Shown here: one piece after another, positions 7,865 through 16,187 of the stretch
Position numbering within the stretch: position 1 is the stretch's first letter
Layout: every line of letters starts with the position of its first letter
Source: Holophagales bacterium
GTDB lineage: Bacteria > Acidobacteriota > Thermoanaerobaculia > Multivoradales > JAGPDF01
Reading direction: 5' to 3'
Length of the DNA stretch: 64,000 nucleotides
Assembly (NCBI GenBank): GCA_016699405.1
Contig: CP064972.1
Location: 5,115,501-5,179,500 of the forward strand
The notes under the pieces: model-generated
What the model was told of the DNA's origin: nothing
Databases searched by the model: none
The model's input: only the letters and a program-made list of their open reading frames with translations
Translations under genes and position numbers: made by a program

Positions 7865-8392
7865 ATGCGACTCCTCCTGGTTCGTCATGCGATCGCGGTC
7901 GAGCGCGCCGCCTGGGCGCTGCGCGGGCGCCCCGAGGGCGACCGCCCGCTCACCGACACCGGACGTGCGCGCTTCCGCAAGGTCGCCGCCGGCCTGCAGC
8001 GCGAGGTCGCCGCGCTCGACCGCATCCTCGTCGGCCCGTTGCGGCGCGCCGTCGAAACGGCAACGCTGCTCGGCGCCGCCTACGGCAAGCTCGCCCCCGA
8101 CGTGCGCGACGAGCTCGCCCCCGGCGCTGCCGCCGTGACCAGCCCGGCGGCGCTCGGCGGATGGCTCGCGACCGCGGTCGACGCCGAGAGCGCCGTGGCG
8201 ATCGCGCTCGTCGGCCAGGAGCCGCAGCTCTCGCTCCTCGCCGGTTGGCTGCTCACCGGCGAGCCGCGGTCGCTCTTCGACCTGCGCAAGGGGGGAGCCT
8301 GTCTGCTCGAGCTCACCGGCCCCCCCGCCCCCGGCACGGCGCGCCTTCTCTGGCTGCTCGAGCCGCGACAGGCCCGGCGTCTGGCGAGATAG
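7865..8392 (+). CDS. sixA: SixA-type phosphohistidine phosphatase
   Basis: This 175-residue histidine-phosphatase (RHG) protein has the catalytic motif LLLVRHAIAVE (H8), then RPLTDTGRARF and the second conserved histidine region replaced by ALVGQEPQLSLLAGWLL, as in SixA-like branches. SixA removes phosphoryl groups from histidine of phosphotransfer proteins in E. coli. The wider family also includes other small-molecule phosphatases, so the substrate is uncertain. It sits 4 nt before a CHAD protein gene; SixA-CHAD neighbours occur widely and are linked to polyphosphate. The start at 7865 is set by the promoter geometry and the family N-terminus. Confidence 0.8.
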   Translation: MRLLLVRHAIAVERAAWALRGRPEGDRPLTDTGRARFRKVAAGLQREVAALDRILVGPLRRAVETATLLGAAYGKLAPDVRDELAPGAAAVTSPAALGGWLATAVDAESAVAIALVGQEPQLSLLAGWLLTGEPRSLFDLRKGGACLLELTGPPAPGTARLLWLLEPRQARRLAR

Positions 8393-8396
8393 ACCG

Positions 8397-9410
8397 ATGG
8401 AGCTCCCGGCCGACCTGCTGGATCGGCCCGCCGGCGAAGCGGTGCGACGGATCGCGCTCGCTCTTCTCGCCCGCGCGGAGAGCGCCGCCGTGCGGCTGGC
8501 CGATCCCACGGCACTCGATCCCGAGGCGCTGCACGACTTCCGCGTCGCCGTCCGCCGCCTGCGCAGTTGCCTGCGGGCCTACCGCGAACCGCTCGCCGAG
8601 AGCGTGTCGAAGAAGCCGCTCGCGCGCCTCCGCGCCCTGGCGGCCGCCACCAACCCGGGCCGCGACGCCGAGGTCCAGCTCGCCTGGCTCGCCCGCGAGC
8701 GCCCGACCCTGCGACCGCACGAGCGCGCGGGGTACGACTGGCTCGCCGCCCGCATCGAGAGGCGCCAACAGGAGGCCTACGCCGTCGTGCGCGAGGAGCT
8801 CCTCGACGGCTTCGCGTCGCTGGCCGACCGGCTGCGCGACCGCCTGGCGCACTATCGGGTCGAGATCGAGCTCGACAGCGAGGACGCACGCCCCCAACCC
8901 TTCCGCTCGGTGCTCGCGCCGGCGCTCGCCCGGCACGCCGCCGTGCTGGCCGAGGACCTCGCCCGCGTCGACTCGCTCGCCGACGAGAAGGAGGCGCACG
9001 CCGCGCGACTCGAGGCCAAACGCCTGCGTTACCTGCTCGAGCCGCTGACGCCCGCTCTCCTCCCGACCGCACGCCCGGCGCTCCAGGAGCTTCGCGCCCT
9101 GCAGGATCTCCTCGGCGAGCTCAACGACGCCCACCTGCTCGCCGAGGCGATCGGTCAGGCCACCGCCGAAGCCGCCGCCGAACAGGCACGCCGCCTCCAC
9201 GACCTCGCCCTCGCCGGCGCCACGCGCGAGCTCGCCACCGCCCGCCGCCGCACCGCACGCACCGGCCTCCTCACCCTCGCCACTCGCCTCGCCACCCACC
9301 GCACCGCCCTCTTCGCCCGCCTCGACGCGGGTTGGTTGCACGGGGATAACGCACGAACTCTCCTCGCCGAGATCGAGACGCTCGTCGCATCCCTCGACCC
9401 CGCCGCCTGA
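8397..9410 (+). CDS. CHAD-domain protein (polyphosphate-binding)
   Basis: This 337-residue, Arg/Ala-rich, all-helical protein has the conserved CHAD histidines and basic patch: ALHDFRVAVRRLRSCLRAY near residue 45 and HAARLEAKRLRYLLEPL in the second half. CHAD domains bind inorganic polyphosphate through a basic channel. Its place after sixA and convergent with ppk supports a role at polyphosphate granules. It carries no CYTH (triphosphate tunnel) domain, so it is unlikely to be an enzyme by itself. It is probably co-transcribed with sixA, since the ATG follows that stop by 4 nt. Confidence 0.85.
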   Translation: MELPADLLDRPAGEAVRRIALALLARAESAAVRLADPTALDPEALHDFRVAVRRLRSCLRAYREPLAESVSKKPLARLRALAAATNPGRDAEVQLAWLARERPTLRPHERAGYDWLAARIERRQQEAYAVVREELLDGFASLADRLRDRLAHYRVEIELDSEDARPQPFRSVLAPALARHAAVLAEDLARVDSLADEKEAHAARLEAKRLRYLLEPLTPALLPTARPALQELRALQDLLGELNDAHLLAEAIGQATAEAAAEQARRLHDLALAGATRELATARRRTARTGLLTLATRLATHRTALFARLDAGWLHGDNARTLLAEIETLVASLDPAA

Positions 9411-9524
9411 TCCGAACGAGCTCGCGAGCGGCGATCACGCGACCTTCTCGCCCGGTTCGCTACGACGACCATCCGTCACGGAACCGAACGCGCCGCCGCC
9501 CCGACGCGGACGTGAGCTGTGCTC

Positions 9525-11681
9525 TCAGCGGGGCGAGCTCGACGGCCCGGGGCACGCGTTCCGCTCCACGGCACGCGCCATCAGCTCTCGTTGGCTGATC
9601 CGCAGCGGCTCGCCCGGTGCGGGGCGGCGCTGGAGGTAGCGGCCGTCCGGGAGGAGGTCCCAGGCCTTGCGGTTGTCGGCGAGCTGGAGGTCGAGGATCG
9701 CCTGGAGCTCGACCTGGAGCTCCGGTGCGGTGACCGGCACCATCGACTCGAGGCGGTGGTCGAGGTTGCGCGACATCCAGTCGGCCGAGCCGAGGAAGTA
9801 CTCCGGGTTGCCGGCGTTGGCGAAGGCGAAGATCCGCGCGTGCTCGAGAAAGCGGCCGAGGATCGAGATCACGCGAATCCGCTCGGAGAGGCCGGGCACG
9901 CCGGCCCGCAAGCGGCAGAGCCCGCGGACGATCAGGTCGACTTCGACGCCCGCAGCCGAGGCGGCATAGAGGGCTTCGATGATCTCCGGGTCTTCGAGCT
10001 GATTCATCTTGGCGACGATGCGCGCCCCCGCGCCGTGGCGGCGGTGCTCGATCTCGCGCGCGATGAGGGCGAGCGAACGCTCCCGCATGTTGAACGGCGC
10101 CACCCACAGCGGCCCGAACTCCGGCCGGTCGACGAAGCCGGTGAGCACGTTGAAGAGACGCACGAGGTCGGCACCGATCGCCTCGTCACAGGTGAAGAGG
10201 CCGAGATCGGTGTAGAGCTCGGCGGTGTCGGTGTTGTAGTTGCCGGTGGCGATGTGGCTGTAGACGCGCAGCCCCTGGTCTTCCTGCCGCACGGCGAGCG
10301 AGACCTTGGCGTGCGTCTTGTAGCCGACCACGCCGTAGGCCACGTGCGCTCCGGCCTCTTCGAGCGCCTCGGCCCACTCGATGTTGCGTGCCTCGTCGAA
10401 GCGGGCCTTGAGCTCGACGATCACCGCCACCTGCTTGCCGCGCTCGGCGGCCTCGACGAGCGCCTTGACCACCGGCGAGTCGCGCGAGGTGCGGTAGAGC
10501 GTCTGCTTGATCGCCAGCACGCGGGGATCGACCGCCGCCTCTTCGACGAAGCGCAGGACCGAGGTGGCGAACGAGTCGTAGGGATGGTGCACGAGCAGGT
10601 CGCCGCGGGCGATCTCGCCGAAGAGACCGGGCGCACGGTCCGCATCGCCCCGCTCGCGGCTCGCCGCCGCGAGACGGGGAGGCGTCACCGGCGACCAGGC
10701 CGCTTCGCGATGCGCCGGCAACGGCAGTGCGGCGAGCGCGAAGAGATCGCGCAGGGCGAGCGGGCCCTCCACCTCGACCCGGTCGCGGTCGTCGATCTCG
10801 AGCTCGTCCTCGAGCAGACGGCGCATCCAGTCCGGCATCTCGGGGACGACCTCGAGGCGCACCACCGGCGCGAAGCGGCGCTCCTGCAATTCCTCCTGGA
10901 TCGCCTCGAGGAGATCGGCCGCAGCCTCTTCGTTCGGCTGGACGGCGACGTTGCGGGTGACCCGGAAGGGATACGCCTCGACGATCTCCATGCCGGCGAA
11001 GAGCCGGTCGAGGTGTCGCGCGATGATCGCCTCGAGGGCGACGAACCGCGTCGAGCCGTCGATCGCCGTCCAGCGCGGCAGGCTGGCAGGGACCTTGACG
11101 CGCGCGAAGCGCAGCGCCGATTCCCCCGGGCGCCGCAGGGCGACGGCGAGCGACAGCGAGAGGTTCGAAATGTGCGGGAACGGATGCGCCGTGTCGACGC
11201 CGAGCGGCGTCAGCAGGGGAAAGAGCTGGCGGTCGAAGAACGACTCGAGCCAGTCGCGATCCGCCGCCGCGACGTCGTCCCAGTCGAGGGCGACGTGCAC
11301 CCCTTCGCGCGCCAGGGCGGGCAGCAGCTCGTCGCGCAGCAGCCGGCGCGACGCGGCGAGCCCCGGGAGGCTGGCGCGGCGGATCTCCTCGAGTTGACGA
11401 CCGGGGCTCATCCCGTCGGGCGAGAGCTTGCGCACCTGGCTCGCCACCTGCTGCTGCAAGCCGCCGACGCGCTTCATCACGAACTCGTCGAGGTTGCTTT
11501 CGTAGATGGCGAGGAACTTCAGGCGCTCGAGCAGGAGATTCTCCGGGTCGGCCGCCTCGGCGAGCACGCGATGATTGAAGTCGAGCCACGAAAGCTCGCG
11601 ATTGGCGAAACGCGAGGCGCCCGCCGGTCGTCCGGCGGGCGGTCTTCTGGAGCGGCGGGGAGGAGCACTCGGCGGCGACAT
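9525..11681 (-). CDS. ppk: Polyphosphate kinase 1
   Basis: The 718-residue protein fits PPK1 (about 690 residues). It makes long-chain polyphosphate from ATP reversibly through a phosphohistidine. Visible features are the N-terminal helical region (NRELSWLDFNHRVLAEA), the PLD-like catalytic halves with LVHHPYDSF, the phospho-acceptor H457 in VGYKTHAKVSL (E. coli His435 equivalent) and HIATGNYNTDTAELYTDLGL. A proline/arginine-rich N-terminal leader of about 25 residues precedes the core. A candidate Pho box lies 10 nt before its -10, so PhoB control under phosphate limitation is likely. It is convergent with the sixA-CHAD pair. Confidence 0.95.
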   Translation of the reverse strand: MSPPSAPPRRSRRPPAGRPAGASRFANRELSWLDFNHRVLAEAADPENLLLERLKFLAIYESNLDEFVMKRVGGLQQQVASQVRKLSPDGMSPGRQLEEIRRASLPGLAASRRLLRDELLPALAREGVHVALDWDDVAAADRDWLESFFDRQLFPLLTPLGVDTAHPFPHISNLSLSLAVALRRPGESALRFARVKVPASLPRWTAIDGSTRFVALEAIIARHLDRLFAGMEIVEAYPFRVTRNVAVQPNEEAAADLLEAIQEELQERRFAPVVRLEVVPEMPDWMRRLLEDELEIDDRDRVEVEGPLALRDLFALAALPLPAHREAAWSPVTPPRLAAASRERGDADRAPGLFGEIARGDLLVHHPYDSFATSVLRFVEEAAVDPRVLAIKQTLYRTSRDSPVVKALVEAAERGKQVAVIVELKARFDEARNIEWAEALEEAGAHVAYGVVGYKTHAKVSLAVRQEDQGLRVYSHIATGNYNTDTAELYTDLGLFTCDEAIGADLVRLFNVLTGFVDRPEFGPLWVAPFNMRERSLALIAREIEHRRHGAGARIVAKMNQLEDPEIIEALYAASAAGVEVDLIVRGLCRLRAGVPGLSERIRVISILGRFLEHARIFAFANAGNPEYFLGSADWMSRNLDHRLESMVPVTAPELQVELQAILDLQLADNRKAWDLLPDGRYLQRRPAPGEPLRISQRELMARAVERNACPGPSSSPR

Positions 11682-11693
11682 GCGGTACCCGAG

Positions 11694-11727
11694 ATCCTAG
11701 CGCCGGGCCGTGACAGCGGCGTGACGG
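11694..11727 (-). promoter_or_regulatory. Pho box plus -10 for ppk
   Basis: On the minus strand CCGTCAC (11727-11721), 4 nt, then CTGTCAC (11716-11710) form a two-half-site Pho box. Exactly 10 nt later comes the -10 TAGGAT (11699-11694). The ATG is 12 nt after the hexamer, so the leader is very short. The box takes the place of a -35, as expected for a PhoB-activated promoter. Confidence 0.7.
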
Positions 11728-11757
11728 GCGTGTCCGTCACGCCGACCAGCAGGTCGC

Positions 11758-12981
11758 TCAGCGATCGAAGTCGATCCGCGCCACCTCGTCCCAGGAGAGG
11801 AGGACCTCCTTGCCGGCAGCGTGCACCATGATCCCCGCGTTGTCGTCGTCGACGTCGGTCGCCTCGCCCAAGACCAGCTCGCTGCCGTCGACCAGTGTCA
11901 CCGCGGCGCGCCCCTTGGGGCGCGGAACGATCGTCTTGACGCGGGCGAACGGGATCGAATACTCGACGCCGTCGAGGTTGCCGTTGAGCAGCTCGCAGGC
12001 GTAGCTCTCGTCGAGGTCGAAGACCAGCTCGCCGGAGAGCGTTTCACCTTGCTTCGAGGTCACCCTGCCGGCGAGCGGCCGTGTCTTCTCGTAGCTCTCG
12101 TAGCCGCGGCCGCTCCCCTTGCCATCGATGAAGTCGATGCGCTCGAACGCCTCCCAGGAGATCTCGATGCGGCCCGATCTCTCGGTCTCGACCAACACGC
12201 CGCGCAGGGAGGAGTCCACGTCGTTCGTCCCCTCGAGAAGCAGCTTCCTGCCGTCCTTGAGCTCCACCCAGGAGCCGTCGTCGTCGTGCTTCTCGATCGC
12301 CCGCAGGCGCCCCATCTCGATCGAGATCCGGCCGTCCTCGGTGTCGCCGTCGAGCTTGTCGCTCGCCAGGCACTCCTCGCTGTCCCACTGGATGAAGCCC
12401 TCGAAGACTCCGGCCTTCGTCTTCACGCGGCCGTAGAGCCGCGCCGGGAGCGGTCCGACGCCCGCCGGCGTGGCGGCGAAGCGCACCGTCGCCACCTTGC
12501 TCCAGGGGACCGTCACCTCGCCGAGCGTCGCGTCCTGGATGTGGATGTCGGCGCTCTGGTCGTTGGATCCGTCATTGAGCCGCATCGTCCGCCCGCCGCG
12601 CAGGACCGCCTCGAGGTCGCCATCGCGCACCCGCAACTCGGCGAGGTCGCCGAAGCGCATCACGAACTGCCGCCCGCCACTCGCCTCCGACGAGACCCAG
12701 ATCGGCACGCCGAAAACCTCGATCCGCTTGCCGCGGCCTTCGCGGCGTGCCTCCCCCGGCACCTCCGGCCGATCGACCTTCGACGCGTTGTAGAGGTCGT
12801 CCCAGAAGGCCTCCTCGGTGCCCCAACGCAAGACCCCGGTGTAGCTCTTCCCGCCCTGGGTCTCGACCGTTCCGTAGAGGTATCCCTGCGTCGCCGCATC
12901 GTCGGCACGCGCCCCACCGGCGGCGGCCGAGAGCATCATCCCGGCGAGCAGCCCGCCGAGCATCGTCGTCTGGTAGCGCAT
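11758..12981 (-). CDS. Exported protein with three internal repeats, encoded after ECF sigma/anti-sigma
   Basis: I do not recognise this 407-residue protein. A signal peptide (MRYQTTMLGGLLAGMMLSAAAGGARA) is followed by three units of about 110-130 residues. Each opens with a beta-rich phrase (LYGTVETQGGKSYTGVLRW, LYGRVKTKAGVFEGFIQWD, LAGRVTSKQGETLSGELVF) and closes with a W-x-x-[VF]-x-x-[IV]-x-F phrase (PWSKVATVRF, SWEAFERIDF, SWDEVARIDF). It is acidic and probably periplasmic, with no catalytic motif visible. It follows the anti-sigma gene by 30 nt on the same strand, with a Shine-Dalgarno AAAGGAG, so it is co-transcribed with the sigma factor. It may be a sensor partner or output of that regulon. 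Confidence 0.7.
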   Translation of the reverse strand: MRYQTTMLGGLLAGMMLSAAAGGARADDAATQGYLYGTVETQGGKSYTGVLRWGTEEAFWDDLYNASKVDRPEVPGEARREGRGKRIEVFGVPIWVSSEASGGRQFVMRFGDLAELRVRDGDLEAVLRGGRTMRLNDGSNDQSADIHIQDATLGEVTVPWSKVATVRFAATPAGVGPLPARLYGRVKTKAGVFEGFIQWDSEECLASDKLDGDTEDGRISIEMGRLRAIEKHDDDGSWVELKDGRKLLLEGTNDVDSSLRGVLVETERSGRIEISWEAFERIDFIDGKGSGRGYESYEKTRPLAGRVTSKQGETLSGELVFDLDESYACELLNGNLDGVEYSIPFARVKTIVPRPKGRAAVTLVDGSELVLGEATDVDDDNAGIMVHAAGKEVLLSWDEVARIDFDR

Positions 12982-13011
12982 CGTTTCGACTCCTTCCTTC
13001 CCGAAAGTCCT

Positions 13012-13662
13012 TCAGACCGGGCCGCGCAACGGCAGCAGCCCGACCCGCTCACCGCGCACCGGCAGGTCTTCCCCGCTCCCGCCGCGGTCACCCGACGGCG
13101 CGACTTCGCGCAAGACGCCCTCCATCGCCCGCAGGTAGCGCGGGTCGGAGCTCAACAGCTCCCGGGTGATGGCGACGAACCGCTCGTCGGTCATCCGCAC
13201 CCCGGTGCGTCGCGCTCCCGGCTCCTCGTTCGCCGCCGAGGCGACCGTGGCCGCTCCGGCCCCCGTCTCGCGCAGCGCACGAGCCGCCGTCTCCTCGCTC
13301 CGCGGCACCGTCGCACCGCGACCGAGCGACAGCCAGAGCGACAGCCCGACGACCGAGGCCAGACCCGCGGCGATGGCGAAGATCCATCCCCGGCGGATCC
13401 GACCGAAGGCAGCGCCGCCCGTGCCCGCATCCCAGCCGCTGCGCCGGCGCACGCCGTGCCACAGCGCCTCGGCCGGCAGCACCTCGGCGGGATCCGCCGC
13501 CGCGGCGAGCTCCCGCTCGATGCGGCGAGACCCTTCGTAGAAGGCCCGGCAGGACGGGCAGCGCAGCGCGTGCTCGAGCGCCGCGACCGCCGACTCCGGC
13601 TCGACCTCGCCGTCCAGGTGAGCCGAGAGCAGCTCCTCGAACCGTGAACACTCGGGGGTCAT
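13012..13662 (-). CDS. Anti-sigma factor with zinc-finger ZAS motif
   Basis: This 216-residue protein has an N-terminal cytoplasmic anti-sigma domain with the H-x3-C-x2-C signature (H31, C35, C38 in HALRCPSC). One membrane helix follows (IFAIAAGLASVVGLSLWLSL, about residues 95-114), then a periplasmic C-terminal part with a basic/Gly-rich end. Such proteins hold an ECF sigma factor until a signal releases it. Its ATG overlaps the sigma stop by 4 nt (ATGA), so the pair is translated in balance. The downstream gene product is exported and repeated, so the signal may be sensed at the envelope. Confidence 0.85.
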   Translation of the reverse strand: MTPECSRFEELLSAHLDGEVEPESAVAALEHALRCPSCRAFYEGSRRIERELAAAADPAEVLPAEALWHGVRRRSGWDAGTGGAAFGRIRRGWIFAIAAGLASVVGLSLWLSLGRGATVPRSEETAARALRETGAGAATVASAANEEPGARRTGVRMTDERFVAITRELLSSDPRYLRAMEGVLREVAPSGDRGGSGEDLPVRGERVGLLPLRGPV

Positions 13663-14219
13663 GACACAGCTCCTTCCAGCTCGGCGGCGAGCTCGGACAA
13701 GACGCGACGCCGCGCCCGGTGGACGTTGACCCGGACCGCCTCGGCGCTCCACCCGGTGCGCCGGCGGACCTCTTCGTACGGGAGCCTGCCGAGGACCGCC
13801 AGCTCGTAGGCCGTGCGATGCGCCGGGGGAAGCTGACCCAGCGTCTCGCGCAGGCGCGAACGAAGCTGTCCGCTGGCCGCGCGATCCTCCGGCGAGACGA
13901 TCCGCGCATCGATCGGATCGAGCTCGTGGCCCGGTGCGGCCACCTCGGAGAAGAGCACCTCCCCCTGGCGCTCGCGTCGATCGGCGAGCAGGTGTTGGGC
14001 GGTGGCGAAGAGGTAGGGCCGCAAGGCGTCGTCCGGCAGGCCCTCGGGTCGGGCGCGGATCGCTTTGGCAAAGGCCTCCTGGAGGAGGTCCTCGGCATCC
14101 TCCCGCCGCCGGGTCCGACGGCGCAGGAAATCGAGGAGGCTCGCCCCGTGGCGCTCCCAGGCGGCGCGCCAGGAAGACTCGGCGGAGGGGGTGGGTGAGG
14201 CGGGTGACGGGACCGTCAT
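13659..14219 (-). CDS. ECF-type RNA polymerase sigma factor
   Basis: This 186-residue protein has sigma region 2 (LLDFLRRRTRRREDAEDLLQ, then PYLFATAQHLLADRR) and region 4.2 (LPPAHRTAYELAVLGRLPYEEV, then EAVRVNVHRARRRVL). It directs RNA polymerase to a private promoter set. I chose ATG 14219 because further upstream the frame is low-complexity. It is the first gene of the sigma/anti-sigma/repeat-protein operon and is divergent from ppx. A TGTAAC-17 nt-GTTGAA motif just upstream could be a self-recognised promoter. Confidence 0.9.
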   Translation of the reverse strand: MTVPSPASPTPSAESSWRAAWERHGASLLDFLRRRTRRREDAEDLLQEAFAKAIRARPEGLPDDALRPYLFATAQHLLADRRERQGEVLFSEVAAPGHELDPIDARIVSPEDRAASGQLRSRLRETLGQLPPAHRTAYELAVLGRLPYEEVRRRTGWSAEAVRVNVHRARRRVLSELAAELEGAVS

Positions 14220-14226
14220 CACCCTA

Positions 14227-14255
14227 TTCAACCCCAGAGCGGGGGCGGCGTTACA
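14227..14255 (-). promoter_or_regulatory. Possible ECF-type autoregulatory promoter
   Basis: On the minus strand TGTAAC (14255-14250) and GTTGAA (14232-14227) are 17 nt apart and lie directly before the sigma gene. TGTAAC-like -35 elements are typical of several ECF groups. One example alone is weak evidence. Confidence 0.35.
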
Positions 14256-14331
14256 GCCGGGCGGCGGAAACGGCCGCGTGACGGTCCGGCGACGATTCGC
14301 CGACGGCCCGCCGCGGCGCCGCGGCACGGGT

Positions 14332-14337
14332 TATCCT
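14332..14337 (+). promoter_or_regulatory. -10 of ppx (TATCCT)
   Basis: TATCCT ends 8 nt before the ppx ATG at 14346, and no Shine-Dalgarno sequence is visible. The geometry fits a leaderless or near-leaderless transcript. Confidence 0.45.
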
Positions 14338-14345
14338 GACCCGGC

Positions 14346-16016
14346 ATGCGCAAAGGCACCTCCGGAAGCGAACCCGCCTCCCACACCGCGGCGGCGCCGG
14401 CTCGCCTGGCGGCCATCGACATCGGGTCGAACTCGATCCACATGGTGATCGTCGAGGCGGACGGCCGCGGCGGCCACCGCACCCTCGACCGCGAGCGCGA
14501 GATGGTCCGGCTGGGCGAGAGTGCGCTGGGGCCGGCAGGGAAGATCTCCGAGCGCGCCCTGCGCCAGGGGCTCGACACGCTGCTGCGGATGACGACGCTC
14601 GCCCGCCTCAAGGGGGTGGAGCGGTTCGTCGCCGTCGCCACCAGCGCCGTGCGCGAGGCCGCCAACGGCGAGGAGTTCCTCGAGCAGGTCCGGGCGCTCG
14701 CCGGGCTCGACGTCCGGTTGCTCTCCGGCGAAGAGGAGGCGCGACTGATCTGGCGCGCCGTCCGCGAGGCGATCGACCTCGCCCACGGAACCCACGCCAT
14801 CGTCGACATCGGCGGCGGCAGCACCGAGTGGATCGTCGCCGTCGAGGATCGCATCGTCGCCGCCCGCAGCCTGCCGCTCGGCTCGCTGCGCTGCGGCCAC
14901 CGGCTGGCCTCCGACCCACCGACCGCCGGCGAGCTCACGCGCTTGCGGCGACGGATCGACCGCGAGCTCGCCGAGCTGCCGCTCCCCGACGGGCTCGGAC
15001 GGCTCGTGGCGACCTCGGGAACCGCCAACTGTTGCGCCGATCTCGCCGCCTGGTTCGCCGGCCGCGACCCGCGCGGACCGGCGACCGGCTCGCGCGAGCT
15101 GCGGCGCCGTGACCTCGAGCAGATCGTCGCGCGGTTGCGATCGCTGTCACGCCGCCAGATCGCCGCGCTGCCGCCGGTCGGCGAAGGGCGTGCCGCCTCG
15201 CTGCTCCCCGGAGCCGTGCTTCTCGCTGCCATCGCCCGCCGCGCCGGTGCCGAGCGGCTGACCATCTGCGACCGGGCCTTGCGCGACGGACTGGTGCTCG
15301 ACGAGCTCGGTGCGCCGGCGGCTGCCAGCGCGCGCGGCGACGTGCGACGGCGTCAGGTACATTCGCTGCTCGAACGCGTCGGGGGCCCCGTGGCGGCGCA
15401 CGGCGAGAAGACCGCAACTCTCGCTCTGCGCCTGTTCGACCTCACCGCGTCGCTGCACGGTCTCGGCCGCCGCGAGCGCGAGTGGCTCGAACACGCCGCA
15501 CGCCTTCACGACATCGGCCATTCGATCCACTACCGCGGTCACCACAAGCACAGCCAGTACCTGATCGAGACCGCCGGCCTCGACGGCTTCGACGAGCGGG
15601 AGATCGAGGTGATCGCCCAGGTGGCCCGCTACCACCGGGGCGCCCGACCGCGCCTCAAGCACCCGGCGTTCGGGGCCCTGCGTCCCTGGCAGCGGCGCGC
15701 CGTCGTCCGACTCACCGCCTTGTTGCGGGTTGCCGACGCCCTCGACCGGACACATGCCGGCCGGGTCGACGACCTCCGGGTGGCGATCACTCGCCGGAAG
15801 GTGCGGATCGAGGCGATCTCCGGCTACGACGTGGCGATCGAGGTCGAGACCGCACGTGACCGTGGGGTCCTCTTCGCCGAGACCTTCGACCGGCGGCTGG
15901 TCGTTCGCCAGGCGGCGGCCGACCCGGTCCAGCCGCAGGAGCACAAGTCCCTGCCGGACAAGCGTTTGGGCTTCGCCGGGGGCCCCCTTGTGGAAAAGCC
16001 GGCGCTCACCAACTGA
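14346..16016 (+). CDS. ppx: Ppx/GppA exopolyphosphatase with C-terminal HD domain
   Basis: This 556-residue protein has an N-terminal ASKHA phosphatase module: AAIDIGSNSIHMVIVEADG, VATSAVREAANG and the phosphate-binding VDIGGGSTEW. A C-terminal HD-type module follows (HAARLHDIGHSIHYRGHHKHS). This is the long E. coli Ppx/GppA architecture. It degrades polyphosphate from the chain end and may also hydrolyse pppGpp. Its neighbours ppk, CHAD and the Pho genes favour the polyphosphate role. The last 28 nt overlap the 5' block of duplicated element copy B. phoR follows after 171 nt on the same strand. Confidence 0.9.
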   Translation: MRKGTSGSEPASHTAAAPARLAAIDIGSNSIHMVIVEADGRGGHRTLDREREMVRLGESALGPAGKISERALRQGLDTLLRMTTLARLKGVERFVAVATSAVREAANGEEFLEQVRALAGLDVRLLSGEEEARLIWRAVREAIDLAHGTHAIVDIGGGSTEWIVAVEDRIVAARSLPLGSLRCGHRLASDPPTAGELTRLRRRIDRELAELPLPDGLGRLVATSGTANCCADLAAWFAGRDPRGPATGSRELRRRDLEQIVARLRSLSRRQIAALPPVGEGRAASLLPGAVLLAAIARRAGAERLTICDRALRDGLVLDELGAPAAASARGDVRRRQVHSLLERVGGPVAAHGEKTATLALRLFDLTASLHGLGRREREWLEHAARLHDIGHSIHYRGHHKHSQYLIETAGLDGFDEREIEVIAQVARYHRGARPRLKHPAFGALRPWQRRAVVRLTALLRVADALDRTHAGRVDDLRVAITRRKVRIEAISGYDVAIEVETARDRGVLFAETFDRRLVVRQAAADPVQPQEHKSLPDKRLGFAGGPLVEKPALTN

Positions 16017-16179
16017 CGGCTTCCCGCTCACTCGCTTGGCGTCACACGAAAGATTGAAAACAAAAGACTTGCCACACTTGCACAGCTTCTTGGTCATTCC
16101 GCTGGCAAAGCCCATCCTGCCGGGCTCTGCCGCCGGATGGCGACGAGATTTCCACAACCTTTTCCGCCACCCCTGTGGA
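15989..16179 (+). repeat. Duplicated ~190-nt element, copy B (upstream of phoR)
   Basis: The blocks in order are TGTGGAAAAG (15989-15998), CGGCGCT (16000-16006), an A-rich stretch (16047-16067), TTGCACA (16078-16084), TTGGTCA (16090-16096) and the 31-nt TTTCCACA to CTGTGGA block (16149-16179). They match copy A before phoB in order and spacing. The 5' block lies in the ppx reading frame. The 3' block abuts the phoR Shine-Dalgarno sequence (TGGAGG, 16176-16181). Confidence 0.7.
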
Positions 16180-16187
16180 GGCGCACG

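Noticed and set aside
9519..11831. Plus-strand open frame of about 770 codons opposite ppk
   Set aside because: ppk on the minus strand has all catalytic motifs; the opposite frame resembles no family.
16040..16110. Minus-strand peptide with a zinc-ribbon-like CKCGK stretch inside duplicated element copy B
   Set aside because: The frame continues into low-complexity sequence, and copy A encodes no similar peptide there. The nucleotide conservation is better explained as a non-coding element.
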